Shown piece by piece: positions 8,395-16,901 of a DNA stretch of 64,000 nt. Location: contig CADBFZ010000007.1 of the NCBI GenBank assembly GCA_902794095.1, positions 1-64,000 of the forward strand, written 5' to 3'. The notes under the pieces were generated by a model, which saw only the letters and a program-made list of their open reading frames with translations, did no database searches and was not told the DNA's origin. The first letter of the stretch is position 1; the number at the start of each line of letters is the position of its first letter. Source of the DNA: an uncultured Lachnospiraceae bacterium (GTDB lineage: Bacteria > Bacillota > Clostridia > Lachnospirales > Lachnospiraceae). The position numbers were made by a program, and so were the translations under genes.

Positions 8395-9416
8395 ATGCTG
8401 AAGATATGTATGATGTAATATCCGAAATATCTCCGGATGTTTTGGAGGAAGCACAGAATTATAAATTTGAAAAAGACTACACTCCGTTTAAGATCCTGGC
8501 CGCTGCTGCTTGTATTCTTTTTCTGATATGCGGATCCATCCCGGTCATGGCAGCATGCAACAACGAAACGGCTTATCAGATAATGTATTCACTTGTTCCG
8601 TCCCTTGCACAGCGCCTGAAGCCCGTATGTATCTCCTGTGAAAAAGAAGGAATCGTGATGGAGGTCGTGGGCGTAGAACTGGATAATGATAAAGCACAAA
8701 TTCTTGTATCGATGCATGATACGGAAGGAAACAGGCTTTCAGAATCCTGTGATCTGTTTGACAGCTACAGTATTCATACAAGTAGCGCACAGTGTGCAGG
8801 TTGCGGGATGGTGGACTTTGATGAGGAGACCTGTACTGCGTATTTCCTTATTCAGATTGATCAGATGGGTGTGCCGATCAAAGAAGGGGATAAGGTCGTC
8901 TTTTCCGTAAGGTCGATACTTCCCCGGAAAGATCATTTTGAAATGCCGCTGGATATGATTGACCTGTGTAATCTTCCGGAAGACGTTGAGGTTACGTATG
9001 ACTATGAAGTAAGGGGCATGGGAGGAGGAAGGGTGCCCATTCCCGAAGGTGCACTATTGCCTGTGATGGTCACTGATCCTTCAAATGAGGTGATGTTGGC
9101 GGAAGGCATAACATTAACCGGATACGGAATTTCCGACGGAATGCTACATGTTCAGACCAGATACACGGATATCTTTAAAACAGATAATCACGGGTATACA
9201 TATCTGATAGATCCTTCAGGTGAAAAAGTACTGTATGATTTTGGCGTCAGCTGGTTTGATTCTGAGAGAAGGGACAGTTTTGACGAAGAATTCATTCTTA
9301 TTCCCGAGGGAGGTTTCGAAGGATATAAGATCTGTGGAGAATACTGGACCTGCAACGAAGGCCCTATCGAAGGCGGCTGGCAGATTACGATTCCCATAGG
9401 CCTGTTGGAAGAATGA
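8391..9416 (+). CDS. Single-span membrane protein, probable anti-sigma partner (DUF4179-like)
   Basis: A 341-residue protein with a short cytosolic N-terminus (residues 1-30), one membrane span at about 32-51 (FKILAAAACILFLICGSIPVMAA) and a ~290-residue extracellular beta-rich domain. Overlap with the sigma gene and topology suggest that the N-terminal tail binds the sigma factor while the outer domain senses the envelope. It resembles DUF4179-type partners of Lachnospiraceae sigma factors. It lacks the HxxxCxxC zinc motif of classical anti-sigma factors, so the role is inferred from context. A terminator follows. Confidence 0.65.
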   Translation: MNAEDMYDVISEISPDVLEEAQNYKFEKDYTPFKILAAAACILFLICGSIPVMAACNNETAYQIMYSLVPSLAQRLKPVCISCEKEGIVMEVVGVELDNDKAQILVSMHDTEGNRLSESCDLFDSYSIHTSSAQCAGCGMVDFDEETCTAYFLIQIDQMGVPIKEGDKVVFSVRSILPRKDHFEMPLDMIDLCNLPEDVEVTYDYEVRGMGGGRVPIPEGALLPVMVTDPSNEVMLAEGITLTGYGISDGMLHVQTRYTDIFKTDNHGYTYLIDPSGEKVLYDFGVSWFDSERRDSFDEEFILIPEGGFEGYKICGEYWTCNEGPIEGGWQITIPIGLLEE

Positions 9417-9439
9417 TTTGAGCAAATTGCACATCTTTT

Positions 9440-9490
9440 AAATCCTCTTTTGGTGAAAAAATCCATCAAAAGAGGATTTTTATATTTTTT
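9440..9490 (+). terminator. Rho-independent terminator after sigma/anti-sigma operon
   Basis: The 16-base arms aaatcctcttttggtg and catcaaaagaggattt pair with one G-T wobble around an 8-base loop, followed by ttttatatttttt. Confidence 0.9.
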
Positions 9491-9500
9491 ATGAACAAAA

Positions 9501-9534
9501 TGTGACTTATTTGTGACTAATTATATTTTATAAT
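9501..9534 (+). promoter_or_regulatory. Promoter of VWA lipoprotein with 11-bp tandem repeat upstream of the -10
   Basis: Two adjacent 11-mers, tgtgacttatt and tgtgactaatt (10 of 11 identical, 9501-9522), end six bases before a perfect TATAAT (9529-9534). No good -35 is present at the expected distance. Direct repeats with an 11-bp period replacing the -35 are the layout of promoters activated by OmpR/PhoB-family response regulators. The regulator is not identified. The gene start lies 66 bases further at 9601. Confidence 0.55.
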
Positions 9535-9600
9535 CGTCTATATAAGCGAGGGGACATTACAGAGATGTTTTCACTGTTTCCAAAACAAGGAGGAAAAATT

Positions 9601-11208
9601 ATGAAAAAACGTTTTGTAGCCTTTCTGCTTACAATTATGACAGTCACAAGTCTTACCGCATGTGGAAATTCTGCCGATACAGCTGCAGCGAACGAAGGCG
9701 GATCGTCAAGCATTTGTTATGAGCCTTCTGTTTGCTATGATGCAACCTCTTATGACGCTTATGATTATGCGTATGAGATGAATGGTTTTATTGCCGAAGG
9801 CGGTGAGTATGATGAAAACTTCAACACAGAAGAATACCTTAGCATTAAAGAGTCAGGCTTTGTGCTGGTAGCGGATAATCCACTTTCAACATTTTCTGCA
9901 GACGTAGATACCGGATCATATTGTAATCTCAGAAGATATATCAGCTCCCGTTATGATCTCGATGAAATATCGGGTTCCATCAGAACCGAAGAGATCATTA
10001 ATTACTTTGATTATGAAGTAAATGATGATTCGGATGTATTCGGTTTGCAGTATGAAGTAGGAAATTGCCCCTGGAATGAAGATCATAAGCTCCTTATCAT
10101 GACTTTCCAGGCAAATACGGAAGAGACAATAACCAACAAAGGAAATAACTTTGTATTTCTCGTAGATTCATCGGGATCCATGAGCAGTGCAGATAAGCTC
10201 GAGCTTGCGGTTAAAAGCTTCAAACTTCTTGCGGAATCTCTCGGTGAGAACGACAGAGTATCCATCGTAACATATTCCGGTGACAGCAGACTGCTCCTTG
10301 AAGGATCAAATGATTATGATGAAATCTGCAAGGCTCTGGATCAGATCAGCGCAGGCGGCGGAACAAACGGATCAGGTGGAATCAGAGCAGCTTATGATTG
10401 TGCCAATGAGAACTTTATCGAAGGCGGTAACAACCGCGTCATCATCGCATCCGACGGAGATATGAATCTCGGAATCACCAGCACCGGCGGACTTACCGAT
10501 CTTATCACCGAGGAAAAAGAATCCGGTGTATTCCTTACCGTTCTCGGATTCGGAAGCGGCAATTACAGCGATGCAAATATGGAATCCATAGCTGATGCGG
10601 GAAACGGAAATTACTACTACATCGATACCATTAATGAAGCAAAGAGAGTTCTTGTAGATAAGCTTAAGCAGACCACGGTTACCGTAGCCAAGGACGTTAA
10701 GTTCCAGGCAGAGTTTAATCCCGCAGTTGTTTACTCATACAGACAGATCGGATATGAGAACAGAGTAATGTCTGCATCTGATTTCAACGACGATAAAAAG
10801 GACGGTGGAGAAGTCGGTGCCGGACAGCAGGTAACCATTGCATACGAGATCGAACTTGTTGGTTCTCAGGAAGGCGGTATCGATCTTAAGTATCAGGATA
10901 CCGAGATAGTGGAAGGATTTGAAAACGAGATTTGCACCGTAGCTGTAAGATATAAGGAGCCCGACGCAGATGAAAGCACAAAGCTCACCTACGTTGTTGA
11001 AAATAATGAGGATATCGATGCCGTTCATTCCGAAGACTTCAATTTTGTGGCAGGTATCATTGAAGCATCAATGATCATGAGGGGCAGCGAGTATGTAGGA
11101 ACCGCTACATTGGACAGCGCATATATACTTGCAAACAGCGGAATCAAGGATGATAACTACAGATTGGAGTTCTGCAATCTTTTGGTAATGCTTGGCGCTA
11201 ACGAATAA
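9601..11208 (+). CDS. VWA-domain lipoprotein, YfbK-like
   Basis: A 535-residue secreted lipoprotein. The signal peptide MKKRFVAFLLTIMTVTSLTAC ends in a lipobox (LTAC) with the acylated Cys at residue 21. The YfbK-type N-terminal domain follows (STFSADVDTGSYCNLRRYI...RTEEIINYFDY). A von Willebrand factor A domain begins near residue 180 with an intact metal site, DSSGSMSS, and a later TNGSGG and ASDGDMNLG. The C-terminal ~170 residues fit the DUF3520 region of this family. The start at 9601 is chosen for its SD (aaggagg) and signal peptide over an upstream ATG at 9565. Function in the family is unknown; adhesion or complex assembly at the envelope is likely. Confidence 0.88.
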   Translation: MKKRFVAFLLTIMTVTSLTACGNSADTAAANEGGSSSICYEPSVCYDATSYDAYDYAYEMNGFIAEGGEYDENFNTEEYLSIKESGFVLVADNPLSTFSADVDTGSYCNLRRYISSRYDLDEISGSIRTEEIINYFDYEVNDDSDVFGLQYEVGNCPWNEDHKLLIMTFQANTEETITNKGNNFVFLVDSSGSMSSADKLELAVKSFKLLAESLGENDRVSIVTYSGDSRLLLEGSNDYDEICKALDQISAGGGTNGSGGIRAAYDCANENFIEGGNNRVIIASDGDMNLGITSTGGLTDLITEEKESGVFLTVLGFGSGNYSDANMESIADAGNGNYYYIDTINEAKRVLVDKLKQTTVTVAKDVKFQAEFNPAVVYSYRQIGYENRVMSASDFNDDKKDGGEVGAGQQVTIAYEIELVGSQEGGIDLKYQDTEIVEGFENEICTVAVRYKEPDADESTKLTYVVENNEDIDAVHSEDFNFVAGIIEASMIMRGSEYVGTATLDSAYILANSGIKDDNYRLEFCNLLVMLGANE

Positions 11209-11235
11209 TATTGTATATACTGAAAATGCCTTATT

Positions 11236-11268
11236 ACGGGGACTTTTTACGGAAAGTCCCCGTTTTTT
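11236..11268 (+). terminator. Rho-independent terminator after VWA lipoprotein
   Basis: A perfect 11-bp stem (acggggacttt / aaagtccccgt) around loop ttacgg runs into tttttt. Confidence 0.93.
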
Positions 11269-11271
11269 GTT

Positions 11272-11279
11272 GCTATAAT
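11272..11279 (+). promoter_or_regulatory. Probable extended -10 promoter for SCIFF gene
   Basis: The sequence gcTATAATc directly after the preceding terminator contains a perfect -10 hexamer at 11274-11279 with an upstream TG (extended -10, TGcTATAAT beginning at 11271). No convincing -35 is visible because that region is the terminator stem. Transcription would start near 11286, leaving a ~60-base leader before the SCIFF ATG. Confidence 0.45.
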
Positions 11280-11346
11280 CGTGCGATGATGGTATTATTT
11301 TTCAGAAATATTAATTTCAAAATAATAAAAATAATGAGGGATTGAA

Positions 11347-11493
11347 ATGAAAAGAATCAAAACTCTTGAAACCCGTAATCTTTGCGAAAGCGCTAAGAAG
11401 GGCGGATGCGGCGAGTGCCAGACTTCATGTCAGTCTGCTTGCAAGACCAGCTGTGGTGTTGCTAACCAGAAGTGCGAAAATAAAGCTAAATAA
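11347..11493 (+). CDS. SCIFF ranthipeptide precursor (six cysteines in forty-five residues)
   Basis: A 48-residue ribosomal peptide precursor, absent from most automatic gene calls because of its length. The core has Cys at residues 21, 24, 28, 32, 36 and 43 with the family spacing CGECQTSCQSACKTSC, plus one extra Cys at 13 in the leader. The maturase next door installs a thioether from Cys32 in characterised homologues. SD gaggg precedes the ATG by six bases. Odd: residue 37, a Thr in the homologues whose crosslink was mapped, is Gly here (codon ggt). The biological role of SCIFF is unresolved. Confidence 0.95.
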   Translation: MKRIKTLETRNLCESAKKGGCGECQTSCQSACKTSCGVANQKCENKAK

Positions 11494-11520
11494 GTAGTTT
11501 TTCTCGGACAATGAAGTAAA

Positions 11521-11560
11521 CCCCTTTTGCCGGCTCAGCTGACAAAAGGGGCTTTTATTT
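11521..11560 (+). terminator. Terminator or attenuator between SCIFF and its maturase
   Basis: The 9-bp stem ccccttttg / caaaagggg with a 13-base loop is followed by cttttattt. Because no separate promoter is obvious before the maturase, partial termination here would yield more peptide than enzyme. Confidence 0.8.
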
Positions 11561-11596
11561 AGCAAATTTTCCCAATAAAAATATTTAGGAGTAATA

Positions 11597-12976
11597 ATGG
11601 TTCATCAGTACAAACTTAACGGATATAACATAGTTCTGGATTCATGTTCGGGCTCTGTTCATGATGTGGATGAAGTCGCTTACGACATGATCGAAATGTT
11701 CCCGGATACTTCCAGGGATGAGATCATAGAAAAGCTATCCGCTAAATATGCGGACCGTGATGATGTTACAAAGGAAGACCTCCTTGATTGCTACGAAGAC
11801 ATCGTTTCACTCAAAGAGGCCGGAAAACTTTTTACCGAAGATACATTTGAAGATATGGCAGGGACTTTTAAGGAGCGCAGCGGAAATGTTGTCAAAGCTC
11901 TTTGCCTCCATGTTGCACATACCTGTAACCTGAACTGTTCGTACTGTTTTGCAAGTCAGGGAAAATATCATGGTGACAGGGCACTTATGAGCTTCGAAGT
12001 CGGTAAGCGTGCGCTTGATTTTCTCGTAGAGAATTCCGGAAGCCGTACCAATCTTGAAGTGGACTTTTTTGGCGGTGAGCCTTTGATGAATTTCGATGTC
12101 GTTAAAGAACTTGTTAAGTATGCAAGAAGCATCGAAAAAGAAAAGAATAAAAATTTTCGTTTTACGCTTACGACAAACGGAGTTTTGATAGACGACGATG
12201 TAATAGAATTTGCGAATAAAGAAATGAGTAATGTTGTCCTGTCACTGGACGGACGTAAAGAAGTTCATGATCGTTTCAGGGTGGACTACGCAGGGAACGG
12301 AAGTTATGAGACCATCATTCCCAAGTTCAAAAAGCTTGTGGATGCCAGAGGCGGAAAAGGCTATTACATCCGCGGAACATTCACTCATTTCAATCCTGAT
12401 TTTACCAACGACGTATTTCATATGGCGGATCTCGGATTCACGGAGCTCAGCATGGAACCGGTTGTCGGAAAGCCTGAGGATGAGACCACACTTACGCCCG
12501 AAGATATCGAGATCGTTAAGGAGCAGTACGAGATCCTGGCAAAGGATATGCTGAGACGTGAAAAGGAAGGAAAGCCGATAACCTTCTATCACTATATGCT
12601 CGACCTGACGGAAGGCCCCTGCATTTATAAGAGAATTTCGGGCTGCGGTTCGGGCACCGAATATATGGCTGTCACTCCCTGGGGAGATCTGTATCCCTGT
12701 CATCAGTTCGTAGGAGAAGAATCTTACAAACTCGGTGATGTATTTAACGGTGTCACCAATGATCCTCTCCGTGAGGAATTCAGAAGCTGCAATGCATATG
12801 CGAGAAAAGAATGCAAGGACTGCTGGGCGAAGCTTTATTGTTCGGGAGGATGCGCTGCAAATGCTTTTCACGCTTCGGGCTCCATAAGAGGTATTTATGA
12901 ACCCGGATGCGAACTGTTTAAGAAGAGAATTGAATGTGCACTTATGATGCGCGTAAGCGAGAATGCAGAAGAGTAA
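11597..12976 (+). CDS. SCIFF radical SAM thioether maturase
   Basis: A 459-residue radical SAM peptide-modifying enzyme that forms the thioether crosslink in SCIFF. Residues 1-95 form the peptide-recognition (RRE-like) region. The 4Fe-4S/SAM motif CNLNCSYC has Cys at 110, 114 and 117, followed by GGEPL. The C-terminal SPASM region binds auxiliary clusters, with Cys in ISGCGSG, YPCHQF, SCNAYARKECKDCWAKLYCSGGC and EPGCELF. Length and motifs match the SCIFF maturase family. SD aggag lies before the ATG. It is followed at one base by a PLP enzyme gene, suggesting an operon. Confidence 0.95.
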   Translation: MVHQYKLNGYNIVLDSCSGSVHDVDEVAYDMIEMFPDTSRDEIIEKLSAKYADRDDVTKEDLLDCYEDIVSLKEAGKLFTEDTFEDMAGTFKERSGNVVKALCLHVAHTCNLNCSYCFASQGKYHGDRALMSFEVGKRALDFLVENSGSRTNLEVDFFGGEPLMNFDVVKELVKYARSIEKEKNKNFRFTLTTNGVLIDDDVIEFANKEMSNVVLSLDGRKEVHDRFRVDYAGNGSYETIIPKFKKLVDARGGKGYYIRGTFTHFNPDFTNDVFHMADLGFTELSMEPVVGKPEDETTLTPEDIEIVKEQYEILAKDMLRREKEGKPITFYHYMLDLTEGPCIYKRISGCGSGTEYMAVTPWGDLYPCHQFVGEESYKLGDVFNGVTNDPLREEFRSCNAYARKECKDCWAKLYCSGGCAANAFHASGSIRGIYEPGCELFKKRIECALMMRVSENAEE

Positions 12977-12977
12977 T

Positions 12978-14183
12978 ATGAATACTCCCATTGTAGACTT
13001 CCTTGAACAATATAAGAATTCCGGAACGGGTAGACTTCATATGCCGGGACACAAAGGCAGGAGCAATGCATTTAAAACCATACCCGGATGGCTGTCGGAT
13101 GTGTATGCGTACGACATCACCGAGATTAAAGATGCTGATGATCTCTACCGGCCGGCAGGTATTATAGAAGAAAGCGAAAAGAATGCATCAGGCATTTTCG
13201 GAACTGACACATTCTATGTTACCGAAGGATCCAGTCAGGCAATCAAAGCAATGATATGGCTTGCAAAGAGATATTGGGAAAAATCCTATCCTGCCCCGGC
13301 AGAGGGAGAGATTTGTCCCGAGTATCAGCCCTATCTCTTCGTTATCGGTAAGTTCCACAAGGCATTACTTCATGCCGCAGAACTTCTTAATGTCAGTCTT
13401 GTTAAAATAGAAGAGGATGACTTATCCGCAAATGAGATTATCAATAAGATGTACGATAATTTCGTGGAAGAAGTTAATCCTATCGGAGTATATGTAACTT
13501 ATCCGGATTATTTCGGACGCGTATCTGATCTTGCTGCGTTAAAAAGAGAACTGCTTCCTCTTAACATTCCTCTTTTGGTGGACGGTGCACACTCCGCATA
13601 TTTTAAATTCCTGGATGCGGAGAAATATTCGGAGTATCTTCATCCTGTTGATCTCTTTGCAGATATGTCATGTACATCCGCTCATAAAACTTTGCCGACG
13701 CTTACAGGCGCGGCTTATCTACACATAAACGAATCTTTTTCCGATGTGATACCCGATGCTAAATATGCGCTGGATATGTTCGGCTCTTCCAGCCCCTCCT
13801 ACCTTATCATGGCAAGTTTGGATGCGTTCAATGCAGAGGCGGAAGCATTTAAAGAGGCGCTTGATTCTTTTTGTGACAAAGTAATCATTCTCAAAAAAGA
13901 TATTTCAGATCTTGGATTTAATGTATCCGAATCCGACCCTCTCAGGATAGTGGTAAGGAATGATGCAAAGTACACCGGCAATGATATGGCCGCATCTCTT
14001 CGTACTTGCAAATGCGAACCCGAATGCTGCGATGAAGGTTATGTTGTTATGATGCTCACGCCTTATAATAGTGATGAGGATCTTGAACGTATCAAAGAAG
14101 CATTTATGAATCTGAAGAATTCATTACGTGCAGAAAGTGATTCACCTGAAACCGGTTATAACTGTTTGAGGAATTTCTTTTGA
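12978..14183 (+). CDS. Orn/Lys/Arg decarboxylase-fold PLP enzyme (SpeA/YaaO-like)
   Basis: A PLP-dependent enzyme of the Orn/Lys/Arg decarboxylase major-domain family, 401 residues. The N-terminal family signature is RLHMPGHKGR, with TEGSSQAIKAMIWLAKRYW for cofactor phosphate binding, VDGAHSAYFKF for the Asp that pairs with the pyridine nitrogen, and K237 in TSAHKTLP as the Schiff-base lysine. It is shorter than the ~480 residues of full YaaO-type enzymes because the C-terminal decarboxylase domain is reduced. ATG at 12978 is favoured; 12963 is in frame but overlaps the maturase. The substrate is uncertain. Confidence 0.85.
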   Translation: MNTPIVDFLEQYKNSGTGRLHMPGHKGRSNAFKTIPGWLSDVYAYDITEIKDADDLYRPAGIIEESEKNASGIFGTDTFYVTEGSSQAIKAMIWLAKRYWEKSYPAPAEGEICPEYQPYLFVIGKFHKALLHAAELLNVSLVKIEEDDLSANEIINKMYDNFVEEVNPIGVYVTYPDYFGRVSDLAALKRELLPLNIPLLVDGAHSAYFKFLDAEKYSEYLHPVDLFADMSCTSAHKTLPTLTGAAYLHINESFSDVIPDAKYALDMFGSSSPSYLIMASLDAFNAEAEAFKEALDSFCDKVIILKKDISDLGFNVSESDPLRIVVRNDAKYTGNDMAASLRTCKCEPECCDEGYVVMMLTPYNSDEDLERIKEAFMNLKNSLRAESDSPETGYNCLRNFF

Positions 14184-14977
14184 AGATATACGAGCTTCAT
14201 TATTCGAAGACAAATACATATCTGATAAAAGGAGATGCGGGTGTACTTCTGTTTGATACGGGATGGGCGGGATCGTTTGCCGACTTTTGCAGATCGCTTA
14301 AAGAGACCGGTATCGCAGTAAAGGATATCGGCTGCATCATGATCTCACACTTTCATCCCGACCATATGGGTATAGCACAGGAGATTTCAAATGAAGGTGC
14401 GACTATCCTTGTTGCGGATGTTCAAAAAGAATTCATTCACAATTCCGACGAAATATTTGCAAGAGAAAACAAGTATCGTTTTATACCCATAGATGATGAG
14501 AAGATCAGACTGTTCTCTGTGGATAAGAGCAGGGATATTTTAAAAGAGATGGGGATAACCGGAGAAGTTTTCCATACTCCCGGACATAGTGAAGACAGTA
14601 TATCTCTTATGCTGGATGACGGCTCTCTGTTTGTAGGTGATCTGAATCCCTTATATGAACTGGAACTGCATAAGGGTACGCAGATAGAAGAAAGCTGGAA
14701 TAAGCTGCTTGCGCGTAATCCCCGTAAGATATATTACGGACATGCAAAGACTGCGGAGATAAATACTGTAACGGAAAAGCCTTTCTCGGATAAAGATATG
14801 TATGATCTTGTTTCCAGGATCATGAAGATGACGGATAAAGGCTGTGATGTTAACAGGATTGCCAAAAAGACAGGTGCGGATAACGAATTTATTCAGGACG
14901 TACTCAGGATGTATCTGACACATCAAAATGTCGGAGTACAGGGTATCCTGGACAGGATCGAAATAAAGAACAGATAA
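14180..14977 (+). CDS. MBL-fold metallo-hydrolase
   Basis: A 265-residue metallo-beta-lactamase-fold hydrolase. The metal site HFHPDHMG lies at about residues 57-64, with HTPGHSEDS, the bridging Asp in FVGDLNP and a late YYGHAKT. The C-terminal ~60 residues look like a winged-helix extension (DLVSRIMKMTDKGCDVNRIAKKTGADNEFIQDVLRMYL). The start is TTG overlapping the previous stop (ttga), supported by gagg at 14167-14170; no ATG exists before the metal motif. The substrate is unknown. It may act with the PLP enzyme in the same transcript. Confidence 0.85.
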   Translation: MKIYELHYSKTNTYLIKGDAGVLLFDTGWAGSFADFCRSLKETGIAVKDIGCIMISHFHPDHMGIAQEISNEGATILVADVQKEFIHNSDEIFARENKYRFIPIDDEKIRLFSVDKSRDILKEMGITGEVFHTPGHSEDSISLMLDDGSLFVGDLNPLYELELHKGTQIEESWNKLLARNPRKIYYGHAKTAEINTVTEKPFSDKDMYDLVSRIMKMTDKGCDVNRIAKKTGADNEFIQDVLRMYLTHQNVGVQGILDRIEIKNR

Positions 14978-14980
14978 AAG

Positions 14981-15024
14981 CAGCCCTTCACTTTGACAGG
15001 TTCAAGGTGAAGGGCTGATTGCAT
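14981..15024. terminator. Bidirectional terminator between MBL hydrolase and orphan lipoprotein
   Basis: The 15-base arms cagcccttcactttg and caaggtgaagggctg pair with one wobble, followed on the + strand by attgcattttt. It lies between two convergent genes and probably stops both transcripts. Confidence 0.85.
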
Positions 15025-15029
15025 TTTTC

Positions 15030-16802
15030 TTACTTAAATATCCAGCGTGTGTCGTCTTTGCCGCTGATCCAGGTAACATCCCATTCGGCAGATCGTCCGT
15101 CCGGTGTCTCGGCGTGCAGTGTGTATATCGGGGCTCCTTCCGGGACGGCAACCCAGTAAGAGACAATCTCTCCCCGGTCACGTATCTCGGGTTTGGTATC
15201 TCCGATGGTGAACTCGGTACTGTTTTGAAGGGATATGATATAAACGTTATCGGATCCTTCGCCTACATTCATCGGCAGGTTGAAATCCCAAGCGTCATCA
15301 CTGTGGGGATTTACCATGACCATAAAGAGCGCATCATCCGGGGCGTAACTCATAAATTCGTTCCAATTTTCTGCCGTGCGGTGGCGAGCATAATCCGCAT
15401 ATGCATAATGAGGTGCATTTACACACTCCGGTCTGTCGATGGTTTCTTCGTATATTTCTATGTAATCGTCTTTCCAGTATTCGATCGTTATCTGAGTTCC
15501 GTCTTCCGAGAAAGTAAGACCGCAGATCTCTGTACCGTCCACGGTATAAATCGGATGATCTTCATAATCATATACGGTATCCATGTATGAGTAGAATGAA
15601 TCCCAGACCTTATCACCGTGTATGAAATTAGCACCGTAAAACTTGTGCTCGGGCCAGGCACTTCTCATATTGAAAATGGTGTATTCACTCATGTGGGGAT
15701 TGATGTGAGTATCTATGATCAGTTCGTCTCCGACCACTTCTATGTCCATTATGGCATTGCCTTCGATCCCGTACTCATCGAGAGTATGTTCCCATCCGTT
15801 TATGGTAAATGTGACGAATTCGAAGGAAACATCCTGCTCGAGGGGATGGATCTCATATCTGCCGTAAGCAGCATCATCCACATCATGTATTTCTTCTATA
15901 TTGCCTTCTGAATCCGTATAGACCTGATACACGGTCGATGGGTATTTGTGCTCAAGGACGGATGTATCAAGTACGCCGCTCATATCAGCATCATCATTTA
16001 TGGTGCAAAGGGAAGCCTGCTGATAATTACTCTCATCCATATACGCGGCTAGAAATCTGAAATCGGTGTATTCATGAAGCGCTTCGAAGGTTATATCATC
16101 AAGTCTCTGGACAAGGAATCCTTCATTCGTATTCGCAATTATCTGAGCATAAAACTTTGCATTTTTCTGAAGCCCTTCATCATGCGTTACATTATTTTCA
16201 CGGATCAATAACCACTTCATTAAGTAGTCGTAATCGGAATCCGGTGAACGGAAAACCTGATAAGAGATGTTTGATCCGCCGTTTCCTACTTCCTCAAGAT
16301 ACATATAATCATATCCCGCGCTTTGTGCGATCATAAATCTTCCGGCGGATGTATCCGTATCCGTCCAGCAACCGAAGGAATCGATCAGATCACCTAATGT
16401 GATCTCATACCTGTGTACTCCGGGAAAATTATCATCAAGATATTCATCAAAGAGGATCGTTCCGCTACATTTTTGATCGGTGCTCGGGCTGGAAAATTCG
16501 CACTCACCGTCATTGCTTATATTAATCTGTGCATATTCATTACCTGTTTCAAGATCGACAAAAGTCCATTCGCCTGCGGCAAATGCAAGGATAGAATCGG
16601 GGTCGGAGTAATCAAGCTCTGTTATGGAAATCTCCGTAGGTTCATCTTCGTTATCTTCATCTTCCGATTCGTCTTCATCCTCATCAGCTTCATCTTCTTC
16701 CTGATGCACATTTTGATCTGCAACATTACCTGCGCATCCCGAAAGACCTATGCAGAATGAACAGCCGAGGGCAAGTAATATATTTAACAAACGTTTCTTC
16801 AT
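15030..16802 (-). CDS. Large secreted lipoprotein of unknown function
   Basis: A 590-residue lipoprotein. The signal peptide ends in GLSGC with the acylated Cys at residue 23, then a strongly acidic linker (Asp/Glu-rich, about residues 33-56) holds the folded part away from the membrane. The rest is beta-rich, with many aromatic and acidic residues. Internal stretches such as AAGEWTFVDLETGNEYAQINISNDGECEF resemble small lipocalin-like or META-type domains, but no family is recognised with confidence. It is transcribed alone, divergently from GH95 (99-base gap), and could be a surface sensor or binding protein. Confidence 0.75.
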   Translation of the reverse strand: MKKRLLNILLALGCSFCIGLSGCAGNVADQNVHQEEDEADEDEDESEDEDNEDEPTEISITELDYSDPDSILAFAAGEWTFVDLETGNEYAQINISNDGECEFSSPSTDQKCSGTILFDEYLDDNFPGVHRYEITLGDLIDSFGCWTDTDTSAGRFMIAQSAGYDYMYLEEVGNGGSNISYQVFRSPDSDYDYLMKWLLIRENNVTHDEGLQKNAKFYAQIIANTNEGFLVQRLDDITFEALHEYTDFRFLAAYMDESNYQQASLCTINDDADMSGVLDTSVLEHKYPSTVYQVYTDSEGNIEEIHDVDDAAYGRYEIHPLEQDVSFEFVTFTINGWEHTLDEYGIEGNAIMDIEVVGDELIIDTHINPHMSEYTIFNMRSAWPEHKFYGANFIHGDKVWDSFYSYMDTVYDYEDHPIYTVDGTEICGLTFSEDGTQITIEYWKDDYIEIYEETIDRPECVNAPHYAYADYARHRTAENWNEFMSYAPDDALFMVMVNPHSDDAWDFNLPMNVGEGSDNVYIISLQNSTEFTIGDTKPEIRDRGEIVSYWVAVPEGAPIYTLHAETPDGRSAEWDVTWISGKDDTRWIFK

Positions 16803-16901
16803 ATTATCTCCTTGGATAACAAAACATTTTTATAGTCGTTATTATAATATAAAATGCAATACAATATAAACGTCAGTAGTTGCTCAAAAGGGTAAAAATA
16901 T

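Noticed and set aside
12242..12991. Long minus-strand open frame opposite the SCIFF maturase
   Set aside because: It is a shadow of the radical SAM gene, with no recognisable domain.
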